Shown here one piece after another: positions 25,117 through 34,829 of a stretch of DNA of 64,000 bases. How positions within the stretch are numbered: the first letter of the stretch is position 1; every line of letters begins with the position of its first letter. This DNA comes from Flavobacterium cutihirudinis (GTDB lineage: Bacteria > Bacteroidota > Bacteroidia > Flavobacteriales > Flavobacteriaceae), in assembly GCF_003385895.1 (NCBI RefSeq), contig NZ_QRDQ01000009.1, forward strand, positions 620,001 to 684,000, in the 5' to 3' direction. The notes beneath the pieces are model-generated. The model worked only from the letters and a program-made list of their open reading frames with translations. It ran no database searches and was not told where the DNA came from. The position numbers and the translations under genes were made by a program.

Positions 25117-26199
25117 CTACTCTGCTTTTACGCGAAGATTGTTTATTACCTTTTGAGGAGCTTGGTACTCATATTTAATTTTGTCGTTCTCTTTTACTTT
25201 CTGAACACCTTCAAGCAAGATTTTATCATTTTCAGAAAGTCCGCTCTTAATAACATACAAATCAGGGATTTCACCAGTAATCATAATTTCTCTTGAAGTT
25301 ACTTTGTTGTCTTTACCCACGATAAAAACATATTTTTTATCCTGAATTTCGTAAGTCGCTTTTTGCGGAATTACAATAGCATTTTTAAGCGGAACGTTCA
25401 TTTGAACTTGTCCGGTTTCTCCGTTTCTAAGCAATTTTCCAGAATTTGGGAATCTTGCTCTGAAAGCGATATTTCCAGTTTCGTTGTTGAATTCACTTTC
25501 AATAACTTCTACATTTCCTTTTTCTTTGAAAATATCTCCGTTAGCTAAAACCAAATTCACTTTATTATCAGCACGATCTTTAATATTGGTTTCATAACTA
25601 ATATATTCCGGCTCAGAAACATTGAAGTAAGCAAACATCTGACTGTTGTCTGAAAGACTTGTCAATAATTCGCCCTCATCTATTAAACTTCCAAGTTTTA
25701 ACGGAATTCTGTCGATTGTACCATCAAATGGAGCTCTGATTTCTGTGAATGATAAATGTAATTTTGCCAATGCAACTTCAGCTTTTGCCGACTGTAGTTT
25801 AGCCTGAGCAACACTTAATTCGTTTTTAGAAACGATATTTTTATCTGCCAATAGTTTTGAATTTTGTAATTCAATTTCAGTTGATTTTTGTTCTGCCTGA
25901 GCTTTAAGTAACTCAGACTGATACATGTTTGGCATAATTTTAAACAAGATTTGTCCTTTTCTAACAAACTGTCCTTCGTCAACATAAATGTTTTGTAAAA
26001 ACCCTTTTTCCTGGGCACGGATTTCAATATTTCGAACAGATTTAATCTGCGAAACATATTCTTTAGTAAATGAAGTGTCAATTTTTACCGGACTCGTTAC
26101 AGTGAACGTTTCCACTTCTTCTTTTTCTTCTTTTTTAGTTGTACAACTAACAAGGCACACAAAGGCAATTAAGCCTGTGAACAAAATAATTCTTTTCAT
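25117..26199 (-). CDS. RND periplasmic adaptor lipoprotein, AcrA type
   Basis: A 360-residue membrane fusion protein with lipobox CLVSC (Cys19) and a Glu/Lys-rich linker. It then has the lipoyl half IRAQEKGFLQNIYVDEGQFV, a helical hairpin, the second half FTEIRAPFDGTIDRIPLKLG, and beta-barrel and membrane-proximal domains (NGETGQVQMNVPLKNAIVIP). It is lipid-anchored in the inner membrane and joins the AcrB-type pump to the OprM-type channel. First gene of the three-gene pump operon. No TetR-type regulator is adjacent. Confidence 0.9.
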   Translation of the reverse strand: MKRIILFTGLIAFVCLVSCTTKKEEKEEVETFTVTSPVKIDTSFTKEYVSQIKSVRNIEIRAQEKGFLQNIYVDEGQFVRKGQILFKIMPNMYQSELLKAQAEQKSTEIELQNSKLLADKNIVSKNELSVAQAKLQSAKAEVALAKLHLSFTEIRAPFDGTIDRIPLKLGSLIDEGELLTSLSDNSQMFAYFNVSEPEYISYETNIKDRADNKVNLVLANGDIFKEKGNVEVIESEFNNETGNIAFRARFPNSGKLLRNGETGQVQMNVPLKNAIVIPQKATYEIQDKKYVFIVGKDNKVTSREIMITGEIPDLYVIKSGLSENDKILLEGVQKVKENDKIKYEYQAPQKVINNLRVKAE

Positions 26200-26375
26200 G
26201 ATTTAGTTTGGAAATTAAGCGATTGGATGCTTGGAATACAGTGATTCCTCTAGATGGAAAAATGCATCAGATACCAGTAAGTTATAACCTCACTTTCATT
26301 AAAGAAGAAGTAGAAAAAATATACATCAACAAGATAGCAGGATTACACAACAGGTAACCGATGTATATTGTTAAA

Positions 26376-26759
26376 TCAAATTCTTAATACGCGTTGCGTA
26401 ATATAAATAGGATTTGAATGCGCGAAGAAAGGCGCATAAATTTTAAAACGATTTGATTCATTTGTTGCAGAAAGATCAGAAAGAGTCAAATACCAACTGT
26501 CAAGCAAGCTGTAATTGACTGCAACAAATTTTACGTTAAGTCCATTATTAACATCATCATTTCCAAGTAAATCATCTTCAAGATCAACATCGGCGTCTTC
26601 GATTATCGAAGTACCTGATTCCTGATGAGTAAATCTAACGTGGTGTTTTTTTTCAAGAGTATGATGTTGAGAAGCTCCAAAAGTATTTGCACTCAAATAT
26701 TGGCCTCCGCCAAACAGAAGCAAATTCATGAATACTAAAAATACTATTAACTTTCTCAT
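26376..26759 (-). CDS. Small exported protein of unknown function
   Basis: A 127-residue protein with an N-terminal signal (MRKLIVFLVFMNLLLFGGGQYLSA). The mature part is His-rich at first (ASQHHTLEKKHHVRF), then very acidic (IIEDADVDLEDDLLGNDD), and ends with an aromatic domain and a basic tail (ITQRVLRI). I recognise no domain. I chose the ATG at 26759 over one at 26792 because it starts the signal peptide. It lies 176 bp upstream of the efflux adaptor on the same strand, so it might be co-transcribed; His and acidic clusters hint at metal binding, which is speculative. Confidence 0.55.
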   Translation of the reverse strand: MRKLIVFLVFMNLLLFGGGQYLSANTFGASQHHTLEKKHHVRFTHQESGTSIIEDADVDLEDDLLGNDDVNNGLNVKFVAVNYSLLDSWYLTLSDLSATNESNRFKIYAPFFAHSNPIYITQRVLRI

Positions 26760-27018
26760 TTGGGTGCGAAAGTAAGCAAAGTATCGAAACAAAAAAATAT
26801 TTTTTAATAAGCTTTAACATTTAATAAAAACGAAATCGTTTTCAATCTATTTTTAAGCACGATTATTATTAAAAAATTATTTTTTTGTACAGAAAAATCA
26901 TGAAAAAACAACTTTGAATCAGAATCTTTCCATGATGAAGTATGCAATGAAGGTAAAATTACCAAAATCACAACTATTTGACTTTCTATCTTTTATTCAG
27001 CAAATCAGCATTTAATTA

Positions 27019-27423
27019 TTATAGCCAAATTTCCATTATAGTAAATTCCTGTTCTTGTTTGACAAAATTTTGACCGGTATTTCTCAATTCAAATTTTTCG
27101 TAAAATGATTTTTTATTGCTTCGTGCATTACACCAAACTCGCTTTACTTTCTTTTGTCTTGCAAAATTTAAAATAAACTTCAGTAATACAGATGCGATGC
27201 CTTTTCCTTGATAGTCTTCTAATGTCGCTAACTTTCTAAACTGCATTTCATCATCATTAAAAAAACAAGAAACAATCGAAACCAGCTTTTCATCGTCAAA
27301 AGCACCAAAATGCAATCCAAAATCATCTTCTTTTAGCTGGACAAATTCCAAAGGTTGATCAGGCCACATTACTTCATGCCGAATTTGCCATGTTTGTGCA
27401 GGTTCAATTGCTTTTATTTTCAT
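27019..27423 (-). CDS. GNAT family N-acetyltransferase
   Basis: A 134-residue cytoplasmic enzyme of single-domain GNAT length. The acetyl-CoA pyrophosphate-binding motif is seen as LATLEDYQGKGIASVLLKFI, followed by WCNARSNKKSFYEKFELRNTG, the usual beta-bulge and C-terminal strands. The substrate is unknown; it resembles small ElaA-like or generic GNATs. It stands alone between gaps of about 200 bp. Confidence 0.85.
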   Translation of the reverse strand: MKIKAIEPAQTWQIRHEVMWPDQPLEFVQLKEDDFGLHFGAFDDEKLVSIVSCFFNDDEMQFRKLATLEDYQGKGIASVLLKFILNFARQKKVKRVWCNARSNKKSFYEKFELRNTGQNFVKQEQEFTIMEIWL

Positions 27424-27603
27424 TTTAAAGAAATATTAAATCGTCAGTCAAATTTACATCATTTACTAATGTTATTTTCCCTTCGAAGAAAAACTCACCA
27501 TAACACTCATTATCAAAAAGATAACTCAAAATAAACCAGAAAAATCATTCTATTTTAATTTTTAATAATTATTTTTATAGAACCAAAATAAATAGATTCC
27601 ATT

Positions 27604-28167
27604 ATGAAAAAATTTATCTTAGCATTGCTATTATGTATTACTACAAGTAGCTTTGCACAGTTCATTCAATTCGGACCACAATTTTCTACAAACATTACTT
27701 CCGTAATTACAGATGATTTTAATTCGAAAAGCGCAGGAACTGATTATGGTTTTGCCGGATTTGTAAGAGTTAATCTGGCGCTTTTTTATGCTCAGGGCGA
27801 ATTTGGATATGCGCAATCGAAATTTAGCGTTTCGCAAACTGGGATTGGAGAAACCGAATACGAATTAGGCGGCACTGACGCCACTCTTATCGCCGGTTTG
27901 AAAATCGTTCCTTTAGGAAAACTGGGAAATGTTAGACTCTTTTTGGGGTATAACTGGAAAAACTATTCAGATATTCATGCCAATAATAGCCTAAATTATA
28001 TTCCTATAGAACGCAATAACAGTAGTTTTCTTGGTGGTGTAGGTGTAGATTTGTGGCGTTTTACAATAGATTACAGATACCTTGCCGGTGTAACTGATAT
28101 TGATGCATCAGGTGGAAATATAAAAACTGGCGTTTCTAATTTTTCTGTTGGATTTAAATTCTTGTAA
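27604..28167 (+). CDS. Outer-membrane beta-barrel protein
   Basis: A 187-residue protein with a signal peptide (MKKFILALLLCITTSSFAQ) and alternating aromatic/polar strands typical of an eight-stranded OmpX/OmpW-like barrel: VRVNLALFYAQGEFGYAQ-type strands and a last strand ending in Phe (SNFSVGFKFL family style). Such porin-family proteins are common in Bacteroidota with no set function. Monocistronic, with a terminator 17 bp downstream. Confidence 0.8.
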   Translation: MKKFILALLLCITTSSFAQFIQFGPQFSTNITSVITDDFNSKSAGTDYGFAGFVRVNLALFYAQGEFGYAQSKFSVSQTGIGETEYELGGTDATLIAGLKIVPLGKLGNVRLFLGYNWKNYSDIHANNSLNYIPIERNNSSFLGGVGVDLWRFTIDYRYLAGVTDIDASGGNIKTGVSNFSVGFKFL

Positions 28168-28183
28168 AAAATATTCAAACCAT

Positions 28184-28213
28184 AAAAAAGGGAATCAAAT
28201 TGATTCCCTTTTT
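28184..28213. terminator. Bidirectional terminator
   Basis: AAAAAAGGGAATCAA and TTGATTCCCTTTTT form a nearly perfect stem with A and T tracts on both sides. It serves the barrel gene and the convergent gene ending at 28215. Confidence 0.88.
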
Positions 28214-28214
28214 A

Positions 28215-28826
28215 CTATTTCACTTTAACGAAAAATAATTCTTCATTGTTTGTGGTAATTTTTTCAACCTTACCATTTTCTTTTTTACCTACGCAAATGG
28301 TATGCATTTCAGTCCAATTTTCATTAAAACTACAATTCCAAATTTCACCATTTGCAAGAATAACTTGTGAGTAAAGACCATCCGATTCTACTTCACTATA
28401 AAAAACTAAATCCTCAGATTTAACTAGTTTCTTCTCATTCGTAACTTTATTTACTTCGTAATGCGAAATTTTAGTTTCACTAATTTCAAGCAACTCTTTG
28501 TGATTATCATCTTTATTATGTGTGCTAACTGCCCATAAAGGTTTGTCACCAAAAATTTCCCAAGTTCCCACTGCATGCTCCATCATAAGTTTTCGCAAAT
28601 CACTTTTGATCGAACCCACAAGTTTCGCTGCATCTTTTCCAATTTGATTCTCTGGTTTTATGCGGGAAGCAATAGAGAATAAATCCAAAGCATTTTTTAA
28701 ATCATCTTTTTTATAATATGACACTGCTAAATCATATTTCCTTTTTTGAAATGCTATTTTTGGATCATCTTGCGAAAAACTTTTTATTGAAGTAAACAAG
28801 ATAATTAGAGTAATAATTTTTTTCAT
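28215..28826 (-). CDS. Unknown secreted protein with N-terminal TPR-like helices
   Basis: A 203-residue protein with a signal peptide (MKKIITLIILFTSIKSFSQ). Residues 24-70 (RKYDLAVSYYKKDDLKNALD, LFSIASRIKPEN) look like one or two TPR units. The rest is a beta-rich domain with HAVGTWEIFGDKPLWAVS and an IWNCSFNENWTEM stretch. The family is not known to me. A TATGTTTG -7 match lies at 28854-28861 on the minus strand, giving a leader of about 20 nt. Confidence 0.6.
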   Translation of the reverse strand: MKKIITLIILFTSIKSFSQDDPKIAFQKRKYDLAVSYYKKDDLKNALDLFSIASRIKPENQIGKDAAKLVGSIKSDLRKLMMEHAVGTWEIFGDKPLWAVSTHNKDDNHKELLEISETKISHYEVNKVTNEKKLVKSEDLVFYSEVESDGLYSQVILANGEIWNCSFNENWTEMHTICVGKKENGKVEKITTNNEELFFVKVK

Positions 28827-28853
28827 TAAGTTATGCTATTGTTATTTTTTTGT

Positions 28854-28861
28854 CAAACATA
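28854..28861 (-). promoter_or_regulatory. Candidate -7 element
   Basis: Minus strand TATGTTTG fits TAnnTTTG, 28 bp before the ATG at 28826. No clear -33 element is seen. Confidence 0.35.
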
Positions 28862-28984
28862 ATAATTAAATGTTACGGAAATTTACGGTTTTCCACATTT
28901 TATTATGCCAGCCTAGCAAATAATAAAAAAAATCTTCGTTTTTATTGTCAATAACAAATTTAATCTTACAAAAAACTTATATTT

Positions 28985-29377
28985 TTATAATGCAAACGAA
29001 TTCAAAATTTCCATTGCTTTGTCTATATCACTTTTATTTACAAAAATATGGTCATGATAAAATGCTGCAACAACGTTACAGCTGATTCCTTTTTCTGAAA
29101 GTGCTTTCGAAAATGCAGCTGTCAAACCAACAGCTTCAAGCGAAGAATGTACAGAAAGTGTTATCCATGACATTACAACTGAAAACTCTAATTTTAGCCG
29201 CTCTGCAATTTCTTTTTTAAGAATTAAAGTAATTGCTTCTTTTTCACGAAAAAACATTTCAATTTCCTTCAGATTCAAATTTTCTAAATCATCCACTTTA
29301 CAAAAAACATACTCGCCCGGAATATGCTCCGGTTTCATGCTTTTTAATAATATTTGCAAATCCTTCTCTCCTGACAT
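28985..29377 (-). CDS. ACT domain protein
   Basis: A 130-residue cytoplasmic protein with two ACT-like halves. The first is DLQILLKSMKPEHIPGEYVF (ACT_3 type) and the second is WITLSVHSSLEAVGLTAAFS, followed by KGISCNVVAAFYHDHIFV. Such stand-alone two-ACT proteins are probably amino-acid-binding regulators. It starts 21 bp before... the esterase gene end lies 20 bp downstream on the same strand but with the esterase transcribed separately upstream in position. No partner enzyme is adjacent. Confidence 0.8.
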   Translation of the reverse strand: MSGEKDLQILLKSMKPEHIPGEYVFCKVDDLENLNLKEIEMFFREKEAITLILKKEIAERLKLEFSVVMSWITLSVHSSLEAVGLTAAFSKALSEKGISCNVVAAFYHDHIFVNKSDIDKAMEILNSFAL

Positions 29378-29397
29378 TTTAGTTTTATTGAAATTAA

Positions 29398-30663
29398 TTA
29401 TTTTAGAAGATGCTCCAATTTCCCTTTTGTTTCAGGAAAATTTTTGTCGAGACTTAATACCTTTTCATAATTGGTAATGGCACTTTTCTTGTCTCCGCTT
29501 GCTTTATAGAAATCTCCAAGAGAATCATATACGTTTGGACTTTGCGGATAATTGGCAACATTTAACTTAAATAAATAGCCTGCCAAATCCAGATCTTTTT
29601 TTCCAAGAGATTGATACGCATACACATTTACCGTGTTTTCCGGCACATGAACTTTATACCCCAAATGGCTTGAAACATTCTCAAAATGTTTTTCAATTTT
29701 GGTAAAAACGTCCTTATTAAAATTAATCTGCTCCGGAATTGAAAGCTTCAGTTGATTAAATTTAAAAATAAAACGTAATGCATCATAAGTCGCAATCAAA
29801 GGCACAGATCCATGATTATCATCTTTATAGTATGCATATCCATAATTAAGTTTGCTCTTTTTATCTTGTTTTAAAAAATCATTCAAATCTAAAATCGATC
29901 TTATATGCCTTGTAAAAACAGTTGTATCTTTTCGAACTTTTACAAGATCCATTGAATCATCCATTGTATTTGCCGCTCCTAAAAAGAGTGAAACATTTGC
30001 TAGATTTTTACTGGCAAGTTTCTTTACAGTTTCCGCATAATACTTTTGATGATCCCACCACATACTTGGGTCAATTGCAACATAAGAGTTAAATAAATTA
30101 GTATGATTTGTCAAAATATTAATTGTAGTTAATCCTCCAAACGAATGTCCAATTAATGTTCGATAAGGTGCTGTTGGATATTTGCTATCAATGTACGGAA
30201 TCAATTCTTTCTCTAAAAACTCGGCAAACTTCTCTCCTCCGCCAGATTGCTCGCTTACGTTTTTAGAAACAAAAGGCAAATCAATCTCTGAATGTGTAGG
30301 CGTTAAATCCCGATTACGATTGGTATTTGGAATTCCAACAACAATCATTTCCGGGCAAAGCGTATTTCCGTTAATCTCGCTTAATTCTTCAATCATCCCA
30401 ACTACGGAGTTAAAATGAGCGTCGCCATCTAACAAATAAACAACCGGATATTTTTGCTTTGCAAAACCGCCGTATTGTGCACTTTTAGGTAAATGCACCA
30501 AGATTTTTCTTTGCTCATTTAATACTTTTGAAGAAATGCTGTCAATTGTACCTATTTGAATTGTATTCTTGTTTTGGGCAAAACCAAAACCGGTCAACAT
30601 CAGGAAAAAACCAAATAAAAATATTTTTTTTATAAAGACAGACTGCAGATTGTTGTTTATCAT
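29398..30663 (-). CDS. Exported esterase-fold hydrolase with C-terminal TPR
   Basis: A 421-residue secreted alpha/beta-hydrolase of the esterase D/Fes type (PF00756). After a signal peptide ending GFGFAQ it has YPVVYLLDGDAHF, the nucleophile elbow IGHSFGGLT with Ser174, and DPSMWWD; a His late in the domain (DDNHGSVP) is the likely catalytic base. The last 60 residues (NVYDSLGDFYKASGDKKSAI, TNYEKVLSLDKNFPE) are TPR units. Relatives hydrolyse siderophore or ferulate esters; the substrate is unknown here. The ACT gene follows 20 bp downstream, so the two may share a transcript. Confidence 0.82.
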   Translation of the reverse strand: MINNNLQSVFIKKIFLFGFFLMLTGFGFAQNKNTIQIGTIDSISSKVLNEQRKILVHLPKSAQYGGFAKQKYPVVYLLDGDAHFNSVVGMIEELSEINGNTLCPEMIVVGIPNTNRNRDLTPTHSEIDLPFVSKNVSEQSGGGEKFAEFLEKELIPYIDSKYPTAPYRTLIGHSFGGLTTINILTNHTNLFNSYVAIDPSMWWDHQKYYAETVKKLASKNLANVSLFLGAANTMDDSMDLVKVRKDTTVFTRHIRSILDLNDFLKQDKKSKLNYGYAYYKDDNHGSVPLIATYDALRFIFKFNQLKLSIPEQINFNKDVFTKIEKHFENVSSHLGYKVHVPENTVNVYAYQSLGKKDLDLAGYLFKLNVANYPQSPNVYDSLGDFYKASGDKKSAITNYEKVLSLDKNFPETKGKLEHLLK

Positions 30664-30733
30664 AGTTATAATTGGTTTGTTTAAAAGTTATTAGATAGTA
30701 AATATAAATAAAGAAAATTATTTATGATTCTAT

Positions 30734-30771
30734 AAAAAAACCATCTTTCCGGGATCGAAAAGACGGTTTTA
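30734..30771. terminator. Terminator after the M1 peptidase gene
   Basis: AAAACCATCTTT and AAAGACGGTTTT pair around CCGGGATCG, with A and T tracts on either side. It lies 16 bp beyond the leftward M1 peptidase stop. Confidence 0.8.
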
Positions 30772-30786
30772 TTAGTTTAATAGCAA

Positions 30787-32658
30787 TTATTTAGACGGCC
30801 ATGCATTATTTTTCGGAGTTGCATCCATAAAAATTCCTCCGTCAAGAGTAACTTTTTTAATCTCTTTTTTATTTTTAAAATCAATGGTTGCCAGTTTTTG
30901 ATTGGCTTGCCAAACCGCTGGTGTCTGGTGAATTGTTTCTGTTGAATTATCTGCATAAACGACAATCAGATCAAACGGAATTGCGAAACCACCAACGTTT
31001 TCAATTGAAACACTATTTTTTGCAACGTTCTTAACTGCAACATCAATATAATTATTAGTAAAAAACCAGTTGTTGAAGAACCAATTCAGGTTTTTCCCTG
31101 TTGCCGTATTAAACGAATTAAAGTAATCCCAAGGAATTGGGTGTTTTCCATTCCAGTTCTCCATATAAGCATGTAATGCTTTTTTAAACAAATCATCACC
31201 AAGCATATCTTTTAAAGCAAGATAAGAAAGAGAAGCTTTTCCGTAAGAGTTATTTCCGTAACCAGCATCAGAAACCTGAGAAGACATAGAGATAATTGGC
31301 TGATCTTCCTCTGTAGATGGATCTTGAATGTAATGTTCTACTCTAAAACTTTTATAGAATTTATCTGCTTCCTCTTTACCATGTTCTGCGATTCCAATCA
31401 AGTATTCAAAAGTCGTAGCCCAACCTTCATCCATAAAAGCATAACGCGTTTCGTTGATTCCCATAAAGAAAGGAAAGTAAGTATGTGCTACCTCATGATC
31501 CTGAACTAATTGTGCAAATTTAGGATCTCCCATTTGTGAATCGTTGCACATCATAGGATATTCCATATCAGCAAATCCCTGAAAAGCAGTCATTTTAGAA
31601 AACGGATAAGGAATTCCCGGCCAGTTATTCGAAAACCAATCCAGTGCATACTGATTATTTTTTACCGAAGCTACAAAATCAGTTCCTTTTACATCATACG
31701 CTGCCTGAACGCTTGCACGGCGATTCGTTTTTTTGTCTACTAAAACACTGCTGGCATCCCATAAATAATGATCGCTTAATCCGAAACACACATCAGAGAT
31801 ATGTTTTGCTTCAAATTTCCAGACATTCCATTCATTTTGCTTGGTTACCAATCCGTTTTTCATTTCCTGTTCGTTGGCAATATGCATTACCTCATCGGTA
31901 ACGTAAGATTTTTTTAAACGAGCTGCAAAATCAGGTTGCAACACTTCATCTGGATTCAATAAATCACCGGTTGCATAAACAACATAATTTTTAGGTGCTT
32001 TTACAGAATAGGTATAATCATTAAAATCATTGTAAAACTCCTGACGATCTGTGTGTGGTAATCTATCCCATCCGTTATAATCATCAAAAACAGAAACTCT
32101 TGGGTAACTATAAGCTACAAAAAATGTTGACTCATCAATTTGTCCTTCTCTTCCGCTTTCTTTAGATAAAGGATAATTCCAGTCAATATTTATTTCCGTT
32201 TTAGAATGAGGCAGAATAGCTTTTGTCAATTTTACATTTCCAACAGTTCCCCAGCCTTTTGCATCTTCTTTATAAATTTCTCCAGACACTTTTAAAGAAG
32301 TAATCGTTAAACCTTCACTTAAAAAATCAGGACTAACAACGCCACTTCTTGGAGCAGATGGCTTATGAAGATTATTTACAAATCTTATCTTAAGATTTCT
32401 TAACGTATCATTGCTATTATTTTCATAGACGATAGTTTCTGTTCCGCTTACTATTTTAGTTTTCGCATCGACAGTAATTTCCATGGTATATTTTCCATGA
32501 TTTTGCCAATAGTTTTTCCCAGGTTTCCCGTCCATCGAACGCGTACCTTTTGCGTAAGCTTCTTTAATATTTCTTGGCATATAAAGTTCCTGCGCAAAAC
32601 TGTTTTGGGCAAAAAACACGAACGCAAAAAGAAATAATTGAATTGATCTTTTTCTCAT
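30787..32658 (-). CDS. M1 family metallopeptidase
   Basis: A 623-residue exported aminopeptidase-like protein with a signal peptide ending in SFAQ. The zinc site is complete: H388-E389-V-A-H392 followed by Glu411 in MDEGWATTFE. The substrate N-terminus motif is loose (GFADMEYPMM at 361-370 in place of GAMEN), which suggests non-standard substrate binding. An N-terminal beta-saddle domain precedes the catalytic part and a short C-terminal domain follows. It should act in the periplasm or outside the cell. Monocistronic, with its own terminator. Confidence 0.88.
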   Translation of the reverse strand: MRKRSIQLFLFAFVFFAQNSFAQELYMPRNIKEAYAKGTRSMDGKPGKNYWQNHGKYTMEITVDAKTKIVSGTETIVYENNSNDTLRNLKIRFVNNLHKPSAPRSGVVSPDFLSEGLTITSLKVSGEIYKEDAKGWGTVGNVKLTKAILPHSKTEINIDWNYPLSKESGREGQIDESTFFVAYSYPRVSVFDDYNGWDRLPHTDRQEFYNDFNDYTYSVKAPKNYVVYATGDLLNPDEVLQPDFAARLKKSYVTDEVMHIANEQEMKNGLVTKQNEWNVWKFEAKHISDVCFGLSDHYLWDASSVLVDKKTNRRASVQAAYDVKGTDFVASVKNNQYALDWFSNNWPGIPYPFSKMTAFQGFADMEYPMMCNDSQMGDPKFAQLVQDHEVAHTYFPFFMGINETRYAFMDEGWATTFEYLIGIAEHGKEEADKFYKSFRVEHYIQDPSTEEDQPIISMSSQVSDAGYGNNSYGKASLSYLALKDMLGDDLFKKALHAYMENWNGKHPIPWDYFNSFNTATGKNLNWFFNNWFFTNNYIDVAVKNVAKNSVSIENVGGFAIPFDLIVVYADNSTETIHQTPAVWQANQKLATIDFKNKKEIKKVTLDGGIFMDATPKNNAWPSK

Positions 32659-32763
32659 AAGTTGTTTTAATATTTTGATGATTTAATATCGTAATATACT
32701 ATTAGTGGATTTTTTTAACTTAATGTTACATTAATCATCAAAATTAACTTTTCTAGAAAACTG

Positions 32764-32798
32764 AGCAACTTAGTAACTCAGAATCTTAGTATCTTAAA
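32764..32798. repeat. CTTAGNNN octamer spacer
   Basis: Consecutive 8-bp units CTTAGTAA, CTCAGAAT, CTTAGTAT and CTTAAAAA. The same octamer pattern recurs in the trp region and near 63545. It lies upstream of the M1 peptidase gene, in reverse orientation relative to it. Confidence 0.7.
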
Positions 32799-32800
32799 AA

Positions 32801-32833
32801 TAAAAACCGCCAAATTCTAAAAGAAAAAGGCGG
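32801..32833 (-). terminator. Terminator after the GapN-type gene
   Basis: On the minus strand CCGCC and GGCGG pair around a 17-nt A/T-rich loop and are followed by TTTTTATTTTT. Confidence 0.65.
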
Positions 32834-32861
32834 CATCTACAATTAATATATAACCTTGATA

Positions 32862-34442
32862 CTACAAAATATAATCGGTATTAATGAAGTTTGATTCTTT
32901 GCTGTTAAGCAATTCCTGCAAAATTTCATTGTTATAAGCGATATCTTTTGAAGCGACAAACGTACGAATAGAAAAGGAACGCAAAGCATCCGGAATACTT
33001 AAAGTACCCACAGCAGAATCTTTACGACCCGTAAACGGAAACGCATCCGGACCTCTTTGGCAAGAACTGTTTAAGTTTACTCTGCAAACTAAGTTTACCA
33101 AAGCATCAATAAGCGGTGCCAAAGTTTTTATATCTTTTCCGAACAAACTCACTTGTTGTCCATAATTTGATTCGGCCATATCGTCTAACGGCTCTTGAAT
33201 ATCTTTAAAAGATATAACCGGAATTACAGGTCCAAATTGCTCTTCATGATACACACGCATTTTGCTGTTTACCGGATATAAAACTGCCGGAAAAATAAAA
33301 TTATCTGTATGTTTTCCGCCTTTTTCGTTTAGGATTTTTGCACCTTTATGAACAGCGTCGTCAATTAATTCCTGAATATATTTTGGTTTATCCGTTTCCG
33401 GAAGCGGTGTTAAAGCCACTCCTTTTTCCCATGGATTTCCAAATTGCAAGGCATCTACTTTTTCAGAAAATCTTCTATTGAATTCTTCTGCAATAGATTC
33501 ATGTACATATAAAACTTTTAAGGCCGTACAACGTTGTCCATTGAAAGATAATGTTCCTGTAATACATTCCTGAATTGCCAAATCTAAGTCGGCATCCGGA
33601 AGAATTATCGCCGGATTTTTGGCTTCCAAACCTAAAATCAAACGCAATCTGTTTTTGTTTGGATGTTGATCTTGTAAAGCAATCGCCGATTTACTGTTTC
33701 CAATTAATGCCAAAACATCAATTTTTCCAGATTTCATAATTGGAGACGCCACTTCTCGGCCACGACCGTAAACTATATTGATAACACCTTTTGGGAAACT
33801 GCTTCTAAAAGCTTCCAACAATGGCGAAATACATAAAACTCCATGTTTAGCCGGTTTAAAAATTACGGTATTACCCATAATTAAAGCCGGAATCAACAAA
33901 GAAAAAGTTTCATTTAATGGATAGTTATAAGGCCCAAGACAAAGTACAACACCAAGAGGTCCTCGACGAATCATTGCGTTTACTCCCTGTACTTTTTCAA
34001 AATGCGAACTGCGTCCGTTTAATTCCTTATAACTCGCAATAGTATCGTAAATATATTCGACAGTTCTGTCAAATTCTTTTTGAGAATCACCTAAAGATTT
34101 TCCAATTTCCCACATTAAATATTTGACCACTTCCTCACGGGTTTCTTTCATTTGTTTAACGAAATTTTCCATGCATTTTATGCGATCTGCTACTTTCATC
34201 GTAGGCCATAAACCTTGTCCTTTATCGTAAGCAGCATTGGCAGCTTCCACAACTTCAGCAGCTTCCTTTTCTCCCATAAACGGAATTGCTCCCAATAAAG
34301 TAGGTGTATATTTTTCAGTTGAAGAAATAGTAGAAAAAACAGGTGTAGTTTGCCCTGTCCAGTGTTTTAATTCTCCGTTTACAAGATAGGTTTCCTGGTT
34401 AATTAGGGTTTTAATTTCGAATTCTTCTGGTATTAAACTCAT
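32862..34442 (-). CDS. NADP-dependent glyceraldehyde-3-phosphate dehydrogenase-like aldehyde dehydrogenase
   Basis: A 526-residue aldehyde dehydrogenase. Key ALDH elements are seen: [51 protein letters not shown] with the catalytic Glu, and [10 protein letters not shown] with the catalytic Cys. Overall similarity is to non-phosphorylating GapN of Flavobacteria, which oxidises glyceraldehyde-3-phosphate to 3-phosphoglycerate while making NADPH. The ATG at 34442 is chosen because a longer frame would start inside the terminator of the upstream gene. GapN rather than another ALDH is likely but not certain. Confidence 0.8.
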   Translation of the reverse strand: MSLIPEEFEIKTLINQETYLVNGELKHWTGQTTPVFSTISSTEKYTPTLLGAIPFMGEKEAAEVVEAANAAYDKGQGLWPTMKVADRIKCMENFVKQMKETREEVVKYLMWEIGKSLGDSQKEFDRTVEYIYDTIASYKELNGRSSHFEKVQGVNAMIRRGPLGVVLCLGPYNYPLNETFSLLIPALIMGNTVIFKPAKHGVLCISPLLEAFRSSFPKGVINIVYGRGREVASPIMKSGKIDVLALIGNSKSAIALQDQHPNKNRLRLILGLEAKNPAIILPDADLDLAIQECITGTLSFNGQRCTALKVLYVHESIAEEFNRRFSEKVDALQFGNPWEKGVALTPLPETDKPKYIQELIDDAVHKGAKILNEKGGKHTDNFIFPAVLYPVNSKMRVYHEEQFGPVIPVISFKDIQEPLDDMAESNYGQQVSLFGKDIKTLAPLIDALVNLVCRVNLNSSCQRGPDAFPFTGRKDSAVGTLSIPDALRSFSIRTFVASKDIAYNNEILQELLNSKESNFINTDYIL

Positions 34443-34483
34443 AATTTGGTTATTATTATTTGGTTTGTTAATAGCATTATAAT

Positions 34484-34514
34484 GAAAAAAGAGGCTTTTC
34501 ATGCCTCTTTTTAC
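34484..34514 (-). terminator. Terminator after the rhodanese gene
   Basis: GTAAAAAGAGGC and GCCTCTTTTTTC (minus strand) form a stem around ATGAAAA and end in a T tract. Confidence 0.82.
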
Positions 34515-34517
34515 TTT

Positions 34518-34829
34518 TTATGGTTGTACGGTATCACCCTCCCAATCCAGTATACCACCAAGCAGATTGTAGGCATTTTCTATACCTAACTCGTTCATAA
34601 TCTGACATGCTTTTGCGCTTCTGGCACCAGAACGACAATACACATAATAGTTTTTGTTTTTATCTAATTCTTCAATTTCATAAATAAAACCCTGACCTTT
34701 ATTGATATCAATGTTTACAGCATTTTCAATATAGCCATCATTAAATTCGTCCTCAGTTCTTACGTCCAGTATAACTGCATTCTCGTCAGCAGCCAGCTGA
34801 TTAACCCAATCCTCTTGTGATAAATTCAT
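34518..34829 (-). CDS. Rhodanese-like sulfurtransferase, single domain
   Basis: A 103-residue cytoplasmic rhodanese domain. It has VILDVRTEDEF at the N-terminus, the active-site loop VYCRSGARSAKAC with the catalytic Cys, and the C-terminal GGILDWEGD. Single-domain rhodaneses carry sulfane sulfur in persulfide metabolism. It is divergent from the Crp/Fnr regulator that heads the sulfur island, so it may belong functionally to that group. Confidence 0.9.
   Translation of the reverse strand: MNLSQEDWVNQLAADENAVILDVRTEDEFNDGYIENAVNIDINKGQGFIYEIEELDKNKNYYVYCRSGARSAKACQIMNELGIENAYNLLGGILDWEGDTVQP

Noticed and set aside
26315..26368. ATACATC/GATGTAT hairpin after the 26376 gene as a terminator
   Set aside because: The stem is only 9 bp with a loop of about 36 nt; not convincing.
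28874..28879. TACGGA before the 28215-28826 gene as a fourth kinase-regulon site
   Set aside because: There is no CGGA-NN-TCCG dyad and the distance to the -7 element is 12 bp instead of 22-23.
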